A stretch of 64,000 nucleotides of DNA from Symbiodinium microadriaticum (taxonomy: Eukaryota > Sar > Dinophyceae > Suessiales > Symbiodiniaceae): positions 229,093-293,092 of the forward strand of contig LSRX01000682.1 of assembly GCA_001939145.1 (NCBI GenBank). The letters are read 5' to 3'. How positions within the stretch are numbered: position 1 is the stretch's first letter; the number at the start of each line of letters is the position of its first letter. The position numbers were made by a program, and so were the translations under genes. The notes beneath the pieces are model-generated. The model saw nothing but the letters and a program-made list of their open reading frames with translations, searched no databases and had not been told where the DNA came from. Shown piece after piece: positions 39,037-50,023 of this stretch.

Positions 39037-42000
39037 CTGTTCGGCTGCTCGACTTCCCATTCATAATACTCGCGGGTTGCAGGCTGGGATCTCAGGTGCC
39101 GGCAGCAGTGGGGGATGCCAAACGAAAACAACACAAAAAAATTTGCTGTGTCCAAGCCATGGCTTCTCCAGTACTCAGCACCCCAGAGCCCATCTCGTTC
39201 CGTTGGTATGCCTGACGCATCAGCCCAGGCAAGCTCCACACGCCCTGAACCCTGAACCAACATCCACCTCCACAGCCGAATCCGAAGCTGCAAAAGCATC
39301 CCAACGCATCTCAAACCCTATCTGATCCACCAGTGTCAGTTTTAATTCTCCGAATGCAGCATACCACTGTAACAACCATACAATCGAACCAGATCCCGAA
39401 GGTTTAGGGTTCGTGGCGCAAGTTTGTTCAGGGCTCAGGGCTTAGGCTTGAGGGTTTACGGTTATAGGGTTTAGGCTTAAAGGGTTTAGGTTTACAGGGT
39501 TTAGGTTTACTCAGGTGTACAGAAAGAAGGGGCCAAGCCGCGCAGCCTGAACTCGTTTCGAGGCCTCAGGGGAGAAGCAAAGACTCCCCGGGACCTGTTT
39601 ATGTGGGTAGTTCTCTAAAATAGGGTCCCTTTGTAGGTCCCCAATATAGTACGGAACCCTTATAAATAGGACCCCCAAAAGGGACCCTACTTTAGAGAAC
39701 TACCCATGTGTCATGAGCAATGTCAGAGCTACCACTTTATTACAGGTGTGTGTGTGTGTGTCCTTATAATACACTTAGACAAACACAACCATGTAGAGCC
39801 TTTATTACACAGTCCTCAAACATTCCCCGCAGTTTAAGACATGCAGCCCTTCTGTCGCTCTATGACCCCGGCGGCCTCTCGGGCAGAATCTGCAACAGAC
39901 TTGGCAAGACCTTACCAGCTTAAACCCGGGTGAGGGTTGGAGTCTACGCTTGCGGGCTTCGGGTTCAAGAGCTTCAGCGTTTGAAAGTTGAAGGCTTGGG
40001 GTTTTCGGGCTTTGGTGCCTTAGGGTTGTGGCTCCAATCACCTACCATGTCACCTTCAAGGGCTAGACATTTCGACACTTAGAACGAAGGGCCTTTGGAC
40101 CCTATCTATGTAGGGTTGGGGGGGGGCCTTATTACTACTACAGCAGAGGTGGCCATCCCCAGGGGTCTGTGCAACAAGCATCCAACTATGCAGGGCTCTA
40201 TGCTACGATCCCCTTACAGTGCTCTCTGAACGTCTTAGGAGTTAGGGTCGTTCAAGGGATTCAGGGGTTTCAGGTGTGAAGAGCTTAGCTCTCAGAAGGC
40301 TGTTGGGGCTCCGTTTCGGGCTAAGGTTTGGGTGTTACGGCTGATGATATAAAAATCCTGCATTGCCCATAATAAGGAATATATACCATAATTCCCATAG
40401 TTAAGGGCCCTCAAGGTAATGAAGGATCATCAACCGTAGAGATTAGGGTCAGGGGTGCTTCCCGTGCTTTAAGGGAGACCGGGAGCCCCTAAACCCCTAA
40501 ACACCTAAACCCCTAAACCTTAAACCCTTACACCCCTAAACCCCTAAACCCATAAACCCCTTAAACCCCCGAAACCCCTAAACCAATTAGTTGCTTGAAG
40601 GAAGACACCGGAGCTGATTCTTGGACTTTGGGTGGTAGGGTTCGGGGCACAGGACTCGCGTCCTGGTCTCACTGCTTCGAAATTGATGGGTAGTTCTCGA
40701 AACTCGGGTCCCTTTTGGGGGTCCTTTTTGTAAGGCTGCCGTACCTTTTATTTGGGGGACCTAAAAAGGGGACCCTACTTTCGAGAACTGCTCTTATGTT
40801 TTGGGGCAGGGGCTAGGGGTTTAGGGTTTGGGGTGGTATAGGGTTTAAGGCCAGGGTTCAGGGTTTAGGGTTAAGGCGGTTCGGGTTTCCTCAACAACTG
40901 TCCTACACCTTCCAGAAGGCACCCTGAAGAATTCAGAAGTCGGCTCGCAAACAAGAATAAGACCCGCCAGAAACCTAGGTTTCGGGTAATTTCGGCCTCC
41001 CGCCTAACTAGGACGAACCCGCCTTGCACGGTTTATGTCGGAGAGCAAAGCTTAAAGGCTTTAGGTTTACAGGTTCCATAGTAGTTCCTTCTTGGGATTC
41101 CTTATAGGATCCCAAATACACACCACCCAAAGGAACCACTATGGAGCCTATGGGTAGGGACTGGAGAGCCGGAAGGGCATGCATGGCTTCTGAAGGTCCG
41201 AGCTAGCCTAATTAGGGTTTACCTTAACCCCAAAGAACCTGCAATTTTGAGGCATTACACAAAGAAATTATAATAATGAGCCCTAGAACGGTAGGTTATC
41301 CACACTGCTCGGCTGCGACATTCACCTTCTAGCAGGATGAACCTGCACTGCACGTCCGTATGGCCAAAGCCTTGTCTGGAGCGCCCTACTAAAGGGGCCT
41401 TGAGAATCACAACAGTGATCTGACATTGCCCTGCAATCAAAGTAGGATCAGAATAGGGACCCTAAACCCCTTTTGGCCACTAAACCCTAAACCCTAAAAA
41501 GGAGTCGTCAGGTACAGAGTTGCTGCTTCTTCACAGGGCCCTGTGTTTTGTGGTCCAACAACTTTTACATTTCGGATCCGATAAGGTAACCCACCAACGC
41601 AGCTACAATTTGCAGATGATAGGTAAGCCCGAATGCCCTTAACCCCAACCCCAAATGGATTCCCAAACCTGAATCCCTGCAGGTGGCTCTCGGGAAGGAA
41701 GTTGTCCAGTACGCAGTAACCATGATCACGCAGCATCCTCGATGCAGTTGGTTTTCAGAATAATGCGCTTAGCATTGAGCGAGCACGGCTCTAATCAAGA
41801 TAGAACATTGCTGAGAAATCATGCGGACAGAAGCATCCTGAACATTTCTCTGCAGACTTTTGCAGGTAGAAAAACCTTTTACAAGCCGAAACTTGTCGAA
41901 AAGCCGAAGCACGCCACCACCTTTTCTGACGCAGATGAGCTCTGCCACCAGAGCTCCTCTGTTGCAGCGGCCTGCATTCGAGTATCAACAATAAAAAGGA

Positions 42001-43287
42001 ATCAACCGTCCTGAATACTTGGTAATGTAGGAACCTGAATAAGGAACCTTGGGCGCTCCTTAGGGTTCTCTATATGGGACTTTCCGACAATTGGGGTACA
42101 TTATGTTGGGGTCCTTATAATAATAAGGCTCCTACTATTTAGGGTACTATAGTATGGTCCCCTATTTTCGGAACCCCCCATATGATTATCATTACTACTT
42201 TGAGGGTTATGGGGCCAAGATTCCTTCATCTTCCTGCTTGGTAGGCTTCAGAGCTGCCGGTATGAGGATTCAGAGCCTTTCTTGGAGGTTCATGGGTAGT
42301 TCTAAATGGGGATATAAATTAAGTAGGGCGTTAGGGTAACCAGAATTCTAAGCCATATTAGGAGACTTACAATCTTACAACCATACCTATAATGCTCCAA
42401 GTAGGCTTCCGAGCTTCTGGTCGAATCTGCTAGGGGCCAGCCTCCCGGAAACTTCGAACCTCTAGGTTTAAGCTTTGAGGGGCGCCTATGAGGTTGAGGG
42501 CCTACGCAATAAGGCGCGGCGGCACAGTTGCCAAATTTCAGTTTTGGACCACAGAATCACCCCCTAAACCCTTTTGCCCTTTTACCGAAACCCCTAAACC
42601 CCAAACGCAAAGACGCTACACTGCCAAAGCTTCGGCGCCCTTAGAAGCAGAACACATTGTTTTACAACCCCCCCCTTGGAGCTTTGCTGTAAACAGCAGT
42701 AGCTCCTAAAAGCACTGAGGCAAGACCCCCAGAGCAACTCCAAAAGAGAGAACATGTACATCAAAGCTTCCAGACTCCACAAAGCCACCTCATCAAACCT
42801 AAGCCCCTAAACTTCCCAACTAAAGCCCTAAAGCATCCCTGTCTGCATCCAGCCTACACATCCCTATAATCTTAACCCTAGAAGCGGCCTTCATCCCAGA
42901 AAAAACATGCCCATAAACCATGAACCCCAAAACTCCTAAACCCCTAAACACCCCTAAACACCCCTAAATCCCTAAACCCCTAAAAACCCTAAACCCCTCA
43001 AAGCCCTAAACCCCTAAAGGTCTAAATCTCCGGCCTCCAGCTCGGCGTTTGCTTTCGCCAGCTTTGGAGCTCTCGCTTCGCCTTCGCGCAGGAAGCGCCA
43101 GTACCTGGGAGCCAAGGGTCCTTGGGTTAGTAGTGTATACCGACGCTCAGAGACAAAGGAAGGCAAGGCTTGTTTTTGCCTCCCACCTTGCTAAGACGAG
43201 CCCGCATTGCAGGCAGTTTATCCCAAAGATGGTCAAGCATACTTCAGAGGCGAACCGAGAGACTCGAAGGCGTAGGCGTCCCACCAG
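39037..43287 (-). CDS. multi-exon gene, possible 2OG-Fe(II) oxygenase N-terminal motif
   Basis: Minus-strand exons that join in phase: 43243-43287 (contains WWDAYAFESLGSP), 43035-43104 (YWRFLREGEARAPKLAKAN), 41921-41971 (AAATEELWWQSSSASEK), 41797-41849 (RNVQDASVRMISQQ) and 41681-41737 (MLRDHGYCVLDNFLPESHL). Further down, 39135-39211 (RDGLWGAEYWRSHGLDTANF) and 39037-39083 (TREYYEWEVEQPN) join across a 51-bp GT-AG intron. Donors are GT, GC, GT, GA and GC in order. The GYCVLDNFLPESHL stretch resembles the N-terminal strand common in prolyl-4-hydroxylase-like oxygenases, but no iron-binding HxD...H is seen, so function is open. One or more exons between 41681 and 39211 are missing, and the 39-kb pair may belong to another gene. 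Confidence 0.4.
39602..39710. repeat. palindromic element, family A copy 3
   Basis: This is the best-preserved copy. ATGTGGGTAGTTCTCTAAAA pairs with TTTAGAGAACTACCCATGT, and TAGGGTCCCTTT with AAAGGGACCCTA. Confidence 0.8.
40490..40585. repeat. CCCCTAAA-type telomere-like repeat
   Basis: About ten copies of CCCCTAAA (an 8-mer variant) with minor changes. Confidence 0.75.
40687..40792. repeat. palindromic element, family A copy 4
   Basis: GGGTAGTTCTCGAAACTCGG at the left and CCTACTTTCGAGAACTGC at the right. Confidence 0.7.
41076..41155. repeat. palindromic element, family D copy 3
   Basis: CCATAGTAGTTCCTTCTTGG mirrors CCAAAGGAACCACTATGG, about 80 bp. Confidence 0.75.
42072..42182. repeat. 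palindromic element, family E copy 1
   Basis: ATATGGGACTTTCCGACAAT at the left end pairs with ATTTTCGGAACCCCCCATAT at the right. A second copy in opposite orientation is at about 61635-61744. Confidence 0.7.
42281..42404. repeat. palindromic element, family B copy 2
   Basis: It starts CTTGGAGGTTCATGGGTAGT, and its diverged right end contains AATGCTCCAAG. Confidence 0.6.
42929..43015. repeat. CCCCTAAA-type telomere-like repeat
   Basis: CCCCTAAACA and CCCTAAA copies, directly downstream of exon 43035-43104. Confidence 0.75.
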
Positions 43288-43478
43288 CTGACCAGCGAGG
43301 GGGCTTAAGGTGTTCAGGACCTTGATCTGTTTCGGGCTTGGCTCTAAACCCTAAACCCTAAACCCTGGGTTTTATGGCTGAGAGCTTTAGGATTTTGGTG
43401 TGTCAGGCTGCGAGGTCTCAGGCGGGAGTTCGGGGCGTCCTGGGGTTGGGGATGCATGGGGAAGTTTAAGATGAGTTT

Positions 43479-43505
43479 NNNNNNNNNNNNNNNNNNNNNN
43501 NNNNN
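43479..43505. other. assembly gap (27 N)
   Basis: A run of N followed by a poly-G tract; sequence order across it is not assured. Confidence 0.98.
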
Positions 43506-44405
43506 GGGGGGGGGGGGGGGTTGATCTACAGGGGTTCTTCAAGGCCTAGACTCGGGGGGACTGGAGGTTTAGGGGACCTAGGATTTACGGTTATTTTACA
43601 GGGGTTTTCGGCTCCAAAAAACGGGTATCTTGTTCCTTTCTTGGAAAGGGAGGAAGTCTCGGGCTTCACAGGTATCGGACATAAGGCGGGCGTCTTGGGG
43701 GGAGCTTTGTCGGAGGGCTTTCAGTACTCTCTCTTGCTTGCTACACTTCTCTCTCTCTTCTTCTTCTTCTTCTTCCACAGGGCTTCGGGGACGTGCGAGA
43801 CCCCCTGGCCTTTAAAGGCCCCCCCCCATTATTTGGGGCGTCTCTCTATCTCTCTCTCTCTCTCTCTACCTCCCTCTCTACCTCTCTCTCTTGTTTTTGA
43901 AGTGCTTTTACGGGTCAATTTGAGGGAGGGAAAAGTCCAGCTGAGGATTGGATGCTGACGAAAGGTCTCTTCGAAAGCCTACCGCCCCGTGCCCCTAGGC
44001 TTTCCCACATGAAGGCCTTTAGGGTTTCGGGTTTAGGAGTTTAAGGGTGTTTTTGTAAGGTTTTGGAGTTTAGGGGTTTAAGGTTTAGGAGTTTAGGAGT
44101 TTGGAGTCGCATTCTGGGAGCAGCTTTCACCATATGCGATGCACTTCAGCCCTCGAGTGTTCATCAGGCACCTGTCGCCCAGAAGCATCTGCAGATAGTT
44201 CCAGGTCTCCTGACATTCCCTTCAGGGCTTGGGCTTACCTCAACCCCCAAATAACCTGCGTTTTTAGGGAGCTTTTTTCAGGAGATCAGAATTAATAAAA
44301 ATCCCTAAAAATGCAGGTTTCTCAGGGTTCAGGTAGCGTTCTGGGATTGGGGGACACCCATTGAGGATTTTCCATTAGTTTCGAGTTGAGGGTCTGCAAA
44401 CGCAC

Positions 44406-44546
44406 GGTGTGGTTCTTTTTGTATGTGCAACCTCCACTGTCACTTGCCATGCGCTCTGGTTGAGGCCGTTGCGCCCTTTTGCCACTGGCCTGCTGCGACT
44501 CCGCCAGGACGAACACTTGACCACTAAATGGTTTGATCGTTGCACC
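44406..44546 (-). CDS. candidate exon, 47 codons
   Basis: The minus strand is open in phase 0 from an acceptor (GGTGCAG) to a possible GTGCGT donor, reading IKPFSGQVFVLAESQQASGK and later MASDSGGCTYKKN. The composition is protein-like and hydrophilic. It could be the 5' part of the gene at 39.0-43.3 kb or a separate gene. No family is recognised. Confidence 0.35.
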
Positions 44547-45049
44547 CTGCACCCCCTAAACCCTAAACCCGCAAGCCTCATCTCAACATTGAGTCCAAGA
44601 CCCTGAACCTTTAGACCTTGCCGGCCAACGGCTCATGAGGCTTGGTGCCTTTGAAGACTTCTAGCGCCCTTTTTCTGGAGATTTTGTATAGAGGCCTCGA
44701 AATTTCTTAGGGCTCTTGGAGCGTATCGAGTTTAGGGGAATGCAGCCAAGAGTCCCATTCATAGAGAGTGCCGATGGATGGAGGCTCAAGGGCCCATTTG
44801 GCATCCTGCTGGTTTGGTTTAGGGTTTAGGGTTTAGGATCTTGGTACACTTCTCGATTTGTGCGTTTAAGGGTTTAGCAATAGAGTTGTGTTGCTATAGC
44901 CGTTATAGCCAATCACAAATTTCTATTGTGGCGTCGCTGCCGCTGCTGACTCTCATACTCCTGCCATTCATTCTGCTGGAATAACGATGTTGCGGCAAGT
45001 CCTTGAGATTCTTCTTGCGAACACTGCCACCAAGATCTACAAAGGATCA

Positions 45050-45424
45050 TCACCACCTATCAGCAACATCTTCCTCTGCACCGTCGACATCTTCATCATC
45101 TATGACACTGGCACTATCTCCCCATGAACTTATCAGTCGTTCTTGGTATCTGGTGAAGATGCTTCTTACCAGGGCGGGCTTTGATGACCAGGCGTCTATA
45201 TCTTCTTGCCATGCGACAGTGGGACTTCTGAGGGAACCGGCAGAATGGCAATGAATTCACACTGCGAGTACTGAAGCAAGAAGTTTGTATTTCTACGCTC
45301 GAGAAAAGCTCAGGACGGCCCATGCCAATGTTCAGTTGGTTCTGACCTAAACCGTCACGTGCTACGTGGCCTCCAGGTTGCTCACTCGCCGTCCGGGCAG
45401 CAATGCCCAAACGCGACCCAGGCC
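45050..45424 (-). CDS. 3' end of a short-intron gene, basic then acidic C-terminus
   Basis: Four minus-strand exons join in phase across canonical GT-AG introns of 39, 69 and 52 bp: 45386-45424 (GSRLGIAARTA), 45297-45346 (QNQLNIGMGRPELFSS), 45170-45227 (SHCRMARRYRRLVIKARP, donor GTAAGA) and 45050-45117 (SVIDDEDVDGAEEDVADRW, stop TGA). The junctions all preserve frame, which is unlikely by chance. The protein end is strongly basic then strongly acidic; the function is unknown. These introns contain no telomere-like repeats, in contrast to the long introns elsewhere. Confidence 0.5.
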
Positions 45425-45547
45425 CTGTAGGCAAAGGTTTCAGACCGGCTTGCTGCGTGCACTTGGGACTGTGAATACCCTAAACCCTAAACTGTACGGC
45501 TCGTAAATAACAACATGGATACTAACAGTCTCAGTAATACTAACAGG

Positions 45548-45652
45548 ACTGCTAATAAGTCGGGTTAGAAGTAGGGTAACTATAGTTATAGCCCATATTA
45601 GGGGACTTATAGCCATTATAGCCCTACTTATAGCTACCCATGAACCTCCAAG
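45548..45652. repeat. palindromic element, family B copy 3
   Basis: The right end CTACCCATGAACCTCCAAG is clear. The left end is eroded, with the GGGTTAGAAGTAGGGTAACT core kept. Confidence 0.6.
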
Positions 45653-45821
45653 TTGTCGAAGCTGTGCACCGGTCCGAGACCCTGAACCGCCAGAAACCGC
45701 AAAAAGCCAAAAACCTCAACCCTTCCAAAAGGCTCTAAGAACTCATACTTTAAGGCTTTTGGGCCCAAAGACTCTATTATAGAAGGCTTTTGGGGCGATT
45801 CTGATGCTTAGGGTAAAGCCT

Positions 45822-45936
45822 ACTTGGGGGTTCATGGGTAGTTATTAGTAGGGTTATAAGTCCCCTGATATGGGTTAGAAGTTATAACCATAGCTACTTA
45901 TAACTCCACTTATAATTACCCATGAACCTCCAAGTA
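45822..45936. repeat. palindromic element, family B copy 4
   Basis: TACTTGGGGGTTCATGGGTA pairs with TACCCATGAACCTCCAAGTA; both ends are complete. Confidence 0.75.
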
Positions 45937-46256
45937 TGAAACACAACCTCAACCCTAAACAAAAAAAACACAAGCCTAAACTATCCTAAGCCGTAAGACC
46001 AAGAACCCAAAGGCGTGAGTGCCTTTAAAACTGTAGTCCACAAGCCGCGCTTCAGGATTTTCCGGCTTCAGCCAGAGTTCATGTCCAGCGGGCTTAAGGG
46101 GGGGTTTTAGGGTTTCGGACTTAGACGGCGGTTTAGGGGATAAGGCCTCGAATTTCGTGGCCGTGTCGGGTTTGAATAGTTCGAGCCGCCCGAGTCCTAG
46201 ACCCAAATTCAACACACCTTCCTGTCTTAGAGTAGGCTACCGATACAGAAGCTTAC

Positions 46257-46327
46257 CCGCTTCCCCTTGCTCTTCAGCCTTCACGAGGAAACCCCGACGA
46301 CCAAGAAGTTCAACAGGACTGGCGCAG
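46257..46327 (-). CDS. candidate exon, 23 codons
   Basis: The minus strand reads PVELLGRRGFLVKAEEQGEA up to a strong GTAAGC donor. The acceptor ends TTTTTGCGAG. It may be an upstream exon of the gene ending at 45050; no family is recognised. Confidence 0.35.
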
Positions 46328-47274
46328 CTCGCAAAAACCCAAGTCCACCCGAACACAAAACCTTAACTCACTCAAAAAAACCCTGAAACCTTCGACCCTT
46401 CACCTTATAAGCCCCACAAGCCGTAAACAAACCCTAAACCCCATTACTAAGTGCAGAAAGTCCAGAAACCCTAAGTTTAGGATTTAGGGTCTCAGAAACC
46501 TCTAGAAACCCTAAACTTTACAGAAACTCCTAGAAAACGCCTTAGGGTCTGAAATTTTCAGCCGCCTCCTCTCCAGGCGGTCGCTCGCTGGGCTCCCCAG
46601 GAGGGCTCCTGGGCTGCGTTTTTTTTTTTGTTTGTGTGTAGGTTTCTCGGGTTTATAGGGCTTAGGGTTTAGGGGTTTAGGGTTTTGGGGTTTGAATCCC
46701 TCTCTATAGGCTTAGGCTTAGGGTTTAGGGTTTAGGGCTTCTCGGGTCTAGAGGGTTTACCAGGACCCATTCCTAAAGAACCTGCCTTTCTAGCGTTTCT
46801 GAATATGATTTCCTTATATAAGTCCCTAAAAGAGGTCGGTTATTTGGGGCTATAGTCTAGAGTTTAGNGGGGGGGGGGAGGGTGAGTGGGTGTGGGTGGT
46901 CCTATGTAGGGTTAGTGGCTTAGGGCTTCGAGGTTTGGGGCTTGAGATTTCAATGGTTAAGCGGATTAGGGTTTAAGTTTAGGGCTTCACGGGTTCATTA
47001 AAGGGTCGTGAGTGTTGAGTTCTTAGGGTCTGTGGTGTGATTTCCCGGCTTTCTTTGTTGTGGACTCAGGGTTCAGAACTCAGAAAAATGGCCACGGGGC
47101 TGCGGGCGTTTAGGCACGTATATAAATCCCATGGACCCATACAGGTACAGGCAACCGAAAGCACCAGGCCAAAACAGCAAAAGACCACCGACTGCACAGC
47201 AGCGTCAGCAGCTGCGCCGTCCCTTGAAGGCCCCTGGCCTGGTAGCAGAGGTTGAAGTGATTTAGGATTTATAC

Positions 47275-47372
47275 TATACCTGTAACCGAAAAGACCTACC
47301 TTTTTAAGGAACTATACATAGAAACCATAATAAGGAACCCTAGGAAGGTAGGTCTTTTCGGTTACAGGTAGG
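47275..47372. repeat. palindromic element, family F
   Basis: CCTGTAACCGAAAAGACCTA at the left is exactly mirrored by TAGGTCTTTTCGGTTACAGG at the right. It is the most perfect inverted repeat in the window. Confidence 0.8.
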
Positions 47373-47547
47373 GTTTGGTATGCTTACGCTGTGGCTCAGG
47401 CTCCGGGTCCTAGGATTGATGTGTCGACCCAGTCAGGATGAAGCCACGCAAAGCGAAAGCTCACAGCCGCACATTCCAAAGGTGTCAAGTCTCACGTAGG
47501 GATACGTAGGCTTAGCCTGGTGCGCATCTAGACTTCCAAAACTCAAG

Positions 47548-47652
47548 AACTGGTTCCCTGTTGGGGCCATAGTACAAATTTTCATTTTTAATCCTTATTG
47601 GGGATGTATTATAACACAAAATGTAAAATTGGATCCAACAAGGGCCCAGAGA
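47548..47652. repeat. palindromic element, family G
   Basis: CCCTGTTGGGGCCATAGTAC at the left; the right arm holds TTGGATCCAACAAGGGCCC. Pairing is imperfect and the core is AT-rich. Confidence 0.5.
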
Positions 47653-48005
47653 AAGTGAGGGCCTGGCAAGAGAACACCATTGAACGTGTTCAAGCCCCCA
47701 TTAACCGCAACTCTGATACTCCTAAACCCTAGTGCCGAGCCTTGACGACGAAGTCCCGCTTCTTTTGGGGATCATAAGATCAAGCTGGCGGGGTCCCAGA
47801 TTTGTCAATCGGAGGTTCGCACCCTAACCCCCTACCCGGCCCACCACGATGCACCCTAGAACTGAAATAACTTAGTTGCTGAGCTCATAGGCCAAAAGAA
47901 GAGTACACTTTCAGTTTCATAAGAGGCGTCATACTATCCCCAAAAAGTTTATAAAGTGCATTCCTTCAGCTACTAAGAATAATCTTCAGAACCAAAGCTC
48001 CGGAA

Positions 48006-48093
48006 ACCTTTTTTGTGGAAACCGGGATTACCTTATAGGATTCTAAATATAAACCCTAAAAAGGAACTACTTAGGGGCCTCTGGGTAACCCCA
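48006..48093. repeat. palindromic element, family D copy 4
   Basis: GGGATTACCTTATAGGATTC and AAAAAGGAACTACTTAGG match the family D arms, with the left arm diverged. Confidence 0.5.
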
Positions 48094-48459
48094 AAAACTC
48101 TCTGGTTCTTAGTAGGGAATGGGGGAATGGATCCCCATGATAGTCCCTTAGGGTCCCCGATAGTAATCCCAATAACCCATTCCTCCATTCCCTATAAAAC
48201 CCAAACCCTAAACCCTAAACCCCAAACCCCAAACCCTAAACCCTAAACCTACGAAGAACCCGTCAAAAAAGTCCGAAAGCGCTTTCCAAAGGCCTCCAAA
48301 GCTTCGAGGAAGCCGGCGGCCTCCTTGGAGCCATCGTGGCCAATCCTCGGCCACCCGGATTCCTTATGTATAGGTTTAGGGCTTAGCGGTTTGGGGTATT
48401 TTTCCCTCCCACTTAGCAAGGACGAGCCCGCATTGCAGGGTTAGCAGGTCGGACAGGAA

Positions 48460-49071
48460 ATGGCAAAAGAGGGCGACGCAGCGACGACCATAGGAGACTC
48501 AAAGCACATATGGCTCGAGTACCGAGCAGACGACACTGCATATCACCATCAAGAAAAGCAGGAAGAGAGGCCCACAGCTATGATTAACTGCACCTCCCAA
48601 AGCGTTGCGATCACTAGCAGCCAGGCTATTCACCCAGGCGCCAAAGAGAGTCAGTTTGTCAGCGTCCAGCTTCCAGACTTCTGGAGGCAGTGTCAAAGGT
48701 TGTGGCTAATTACAGGGTTTTCACTCAGAGCATCGTCGTGCGCGTGGAGCCATGGCAACTGCCACAGCAGCAGACAAGGCAGCTGTGGTCAGAGACAGTT
48801 CCCTTGGCGGCAAAAGCAAGAGTGGAGAGAGAGGACGCTAACCGCAGCCTCTCACTCGACTCAGCTAGCCAACCAGCACTGCCTACCACCAACTCAAGAG
48901 TCCAGCCAAGGCCAGCGAATTACTAATTGGCACAATATCCACCAGCCGACGTTGACTTCCCAATGGCTTTATCCTAATTGGCATAGTGTCCACCAGTCAA
49001 TTTTGGCAGGCCATACGAATTGGCACACCAGCGTTGCAGGAAGCGCAGCTGACCGAATAGTTTGCCAGTAG
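48460..49071. other. open region at the island edge, coding status unclear
   Basis: The plus strand is open for 203 codons, with a Trp/His/Gln-rich end produced by three copies of an about 50-bp repeat (AATTGGCACA...CACCAG, about 48920-49030). The minus strand has a more protein-like stretch at about 48560-48697 (PPEVWKLDADKLTLFGAWVN). I cannot decide between them. It could be a decayed gene in either direction. No start or splice sites settle it. Confidence 0.25.
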
Positions 49072-50023
49072 GCAAAAGACTCGGCAGAGCGAGGGGAATC
49101 GGTGCGTCCCAGAAGCTCCCAGCAATGAAGTTCGAGCATGCCGCTCATCGAAGCTGTTCAACTCAAAGCACTCCGGCGTCTGTCTGTTTTGGAATTGCCG
49201 TCAGTGAGTAAACCTCGAACACAACGAATATGTCTTTCTTCCCATCGAGCCTGTGTGACTTAGGGCGCCCCAGTATCCAGGATACAAGCTGCTTGTATCA
49301 CAGACATGGAGATTTCAGAATCCTGCACTGGCTGTCTCTGTAGGCTGTCTGCTGCCAGGTCAGCGTAGCTTAAGTGAAGCAGCAGGGAGGGCACAGGCCA
49401 TGGCAAGGCAGCGGTTTCACTCAAGTTCCAAAGACAGTAAAACCCCCAGCCCCGAACAGAAGAAAGCAAATCCAAACAGTGGTTTATGGGAACCAAGTAG
49501 TTCATAGGGCCCTGAAGCAGGCAGGCACGGAGCACTTGCGTGAGAGAGACGGAGACGCTGAGCGTGAAGGAGCTGCAGTGAGTTTGGCGGTGGTCGTGGG
49601 CGGTCGGAGATTTTCTTTTTTGTTTGGTTTTGGGGTATTTTTGGTGACAACGGACGCACGCACGAACAGAAATTTTGCACTCAGACTCGACTCTATCCAA
49701 TCTCACACTGATGGCGTTGGTCGCTCCGACAAAAGGGCAGGGGCTCACAGTATATTACACACTGTGATTCCGTAGGGGCCCTGAATCCAAAAAGGAGGCT
49801 CCAAACATCCAAAGTCGACGTCCCAAACCCTCAACCCTCTGAATTCCGAATTGAGCAATTCCGAATTGAAGCAATTACGAATTTCGGTTGCAAAGACGCA
49901 TTATGGACCTGAATGATGCTGGCATGATGATGTACAAAACTGAATGGACCTGGATGATGTTGGCATGATGATGTACCAAAAATGGTCCTGATGAAAGCAG
50001 GCATGATGATGGCAAAACGGTTT

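Noticed and set aside
49260-49748. Retropepsin-like DTGA motif (ACILDTGAP) at the end of a 162-codon minus frame
   Set aside because: The motif is immediately followed by a stop, the rest of the frame has no protease or gag features, and an LDTGAP match alone is too short.
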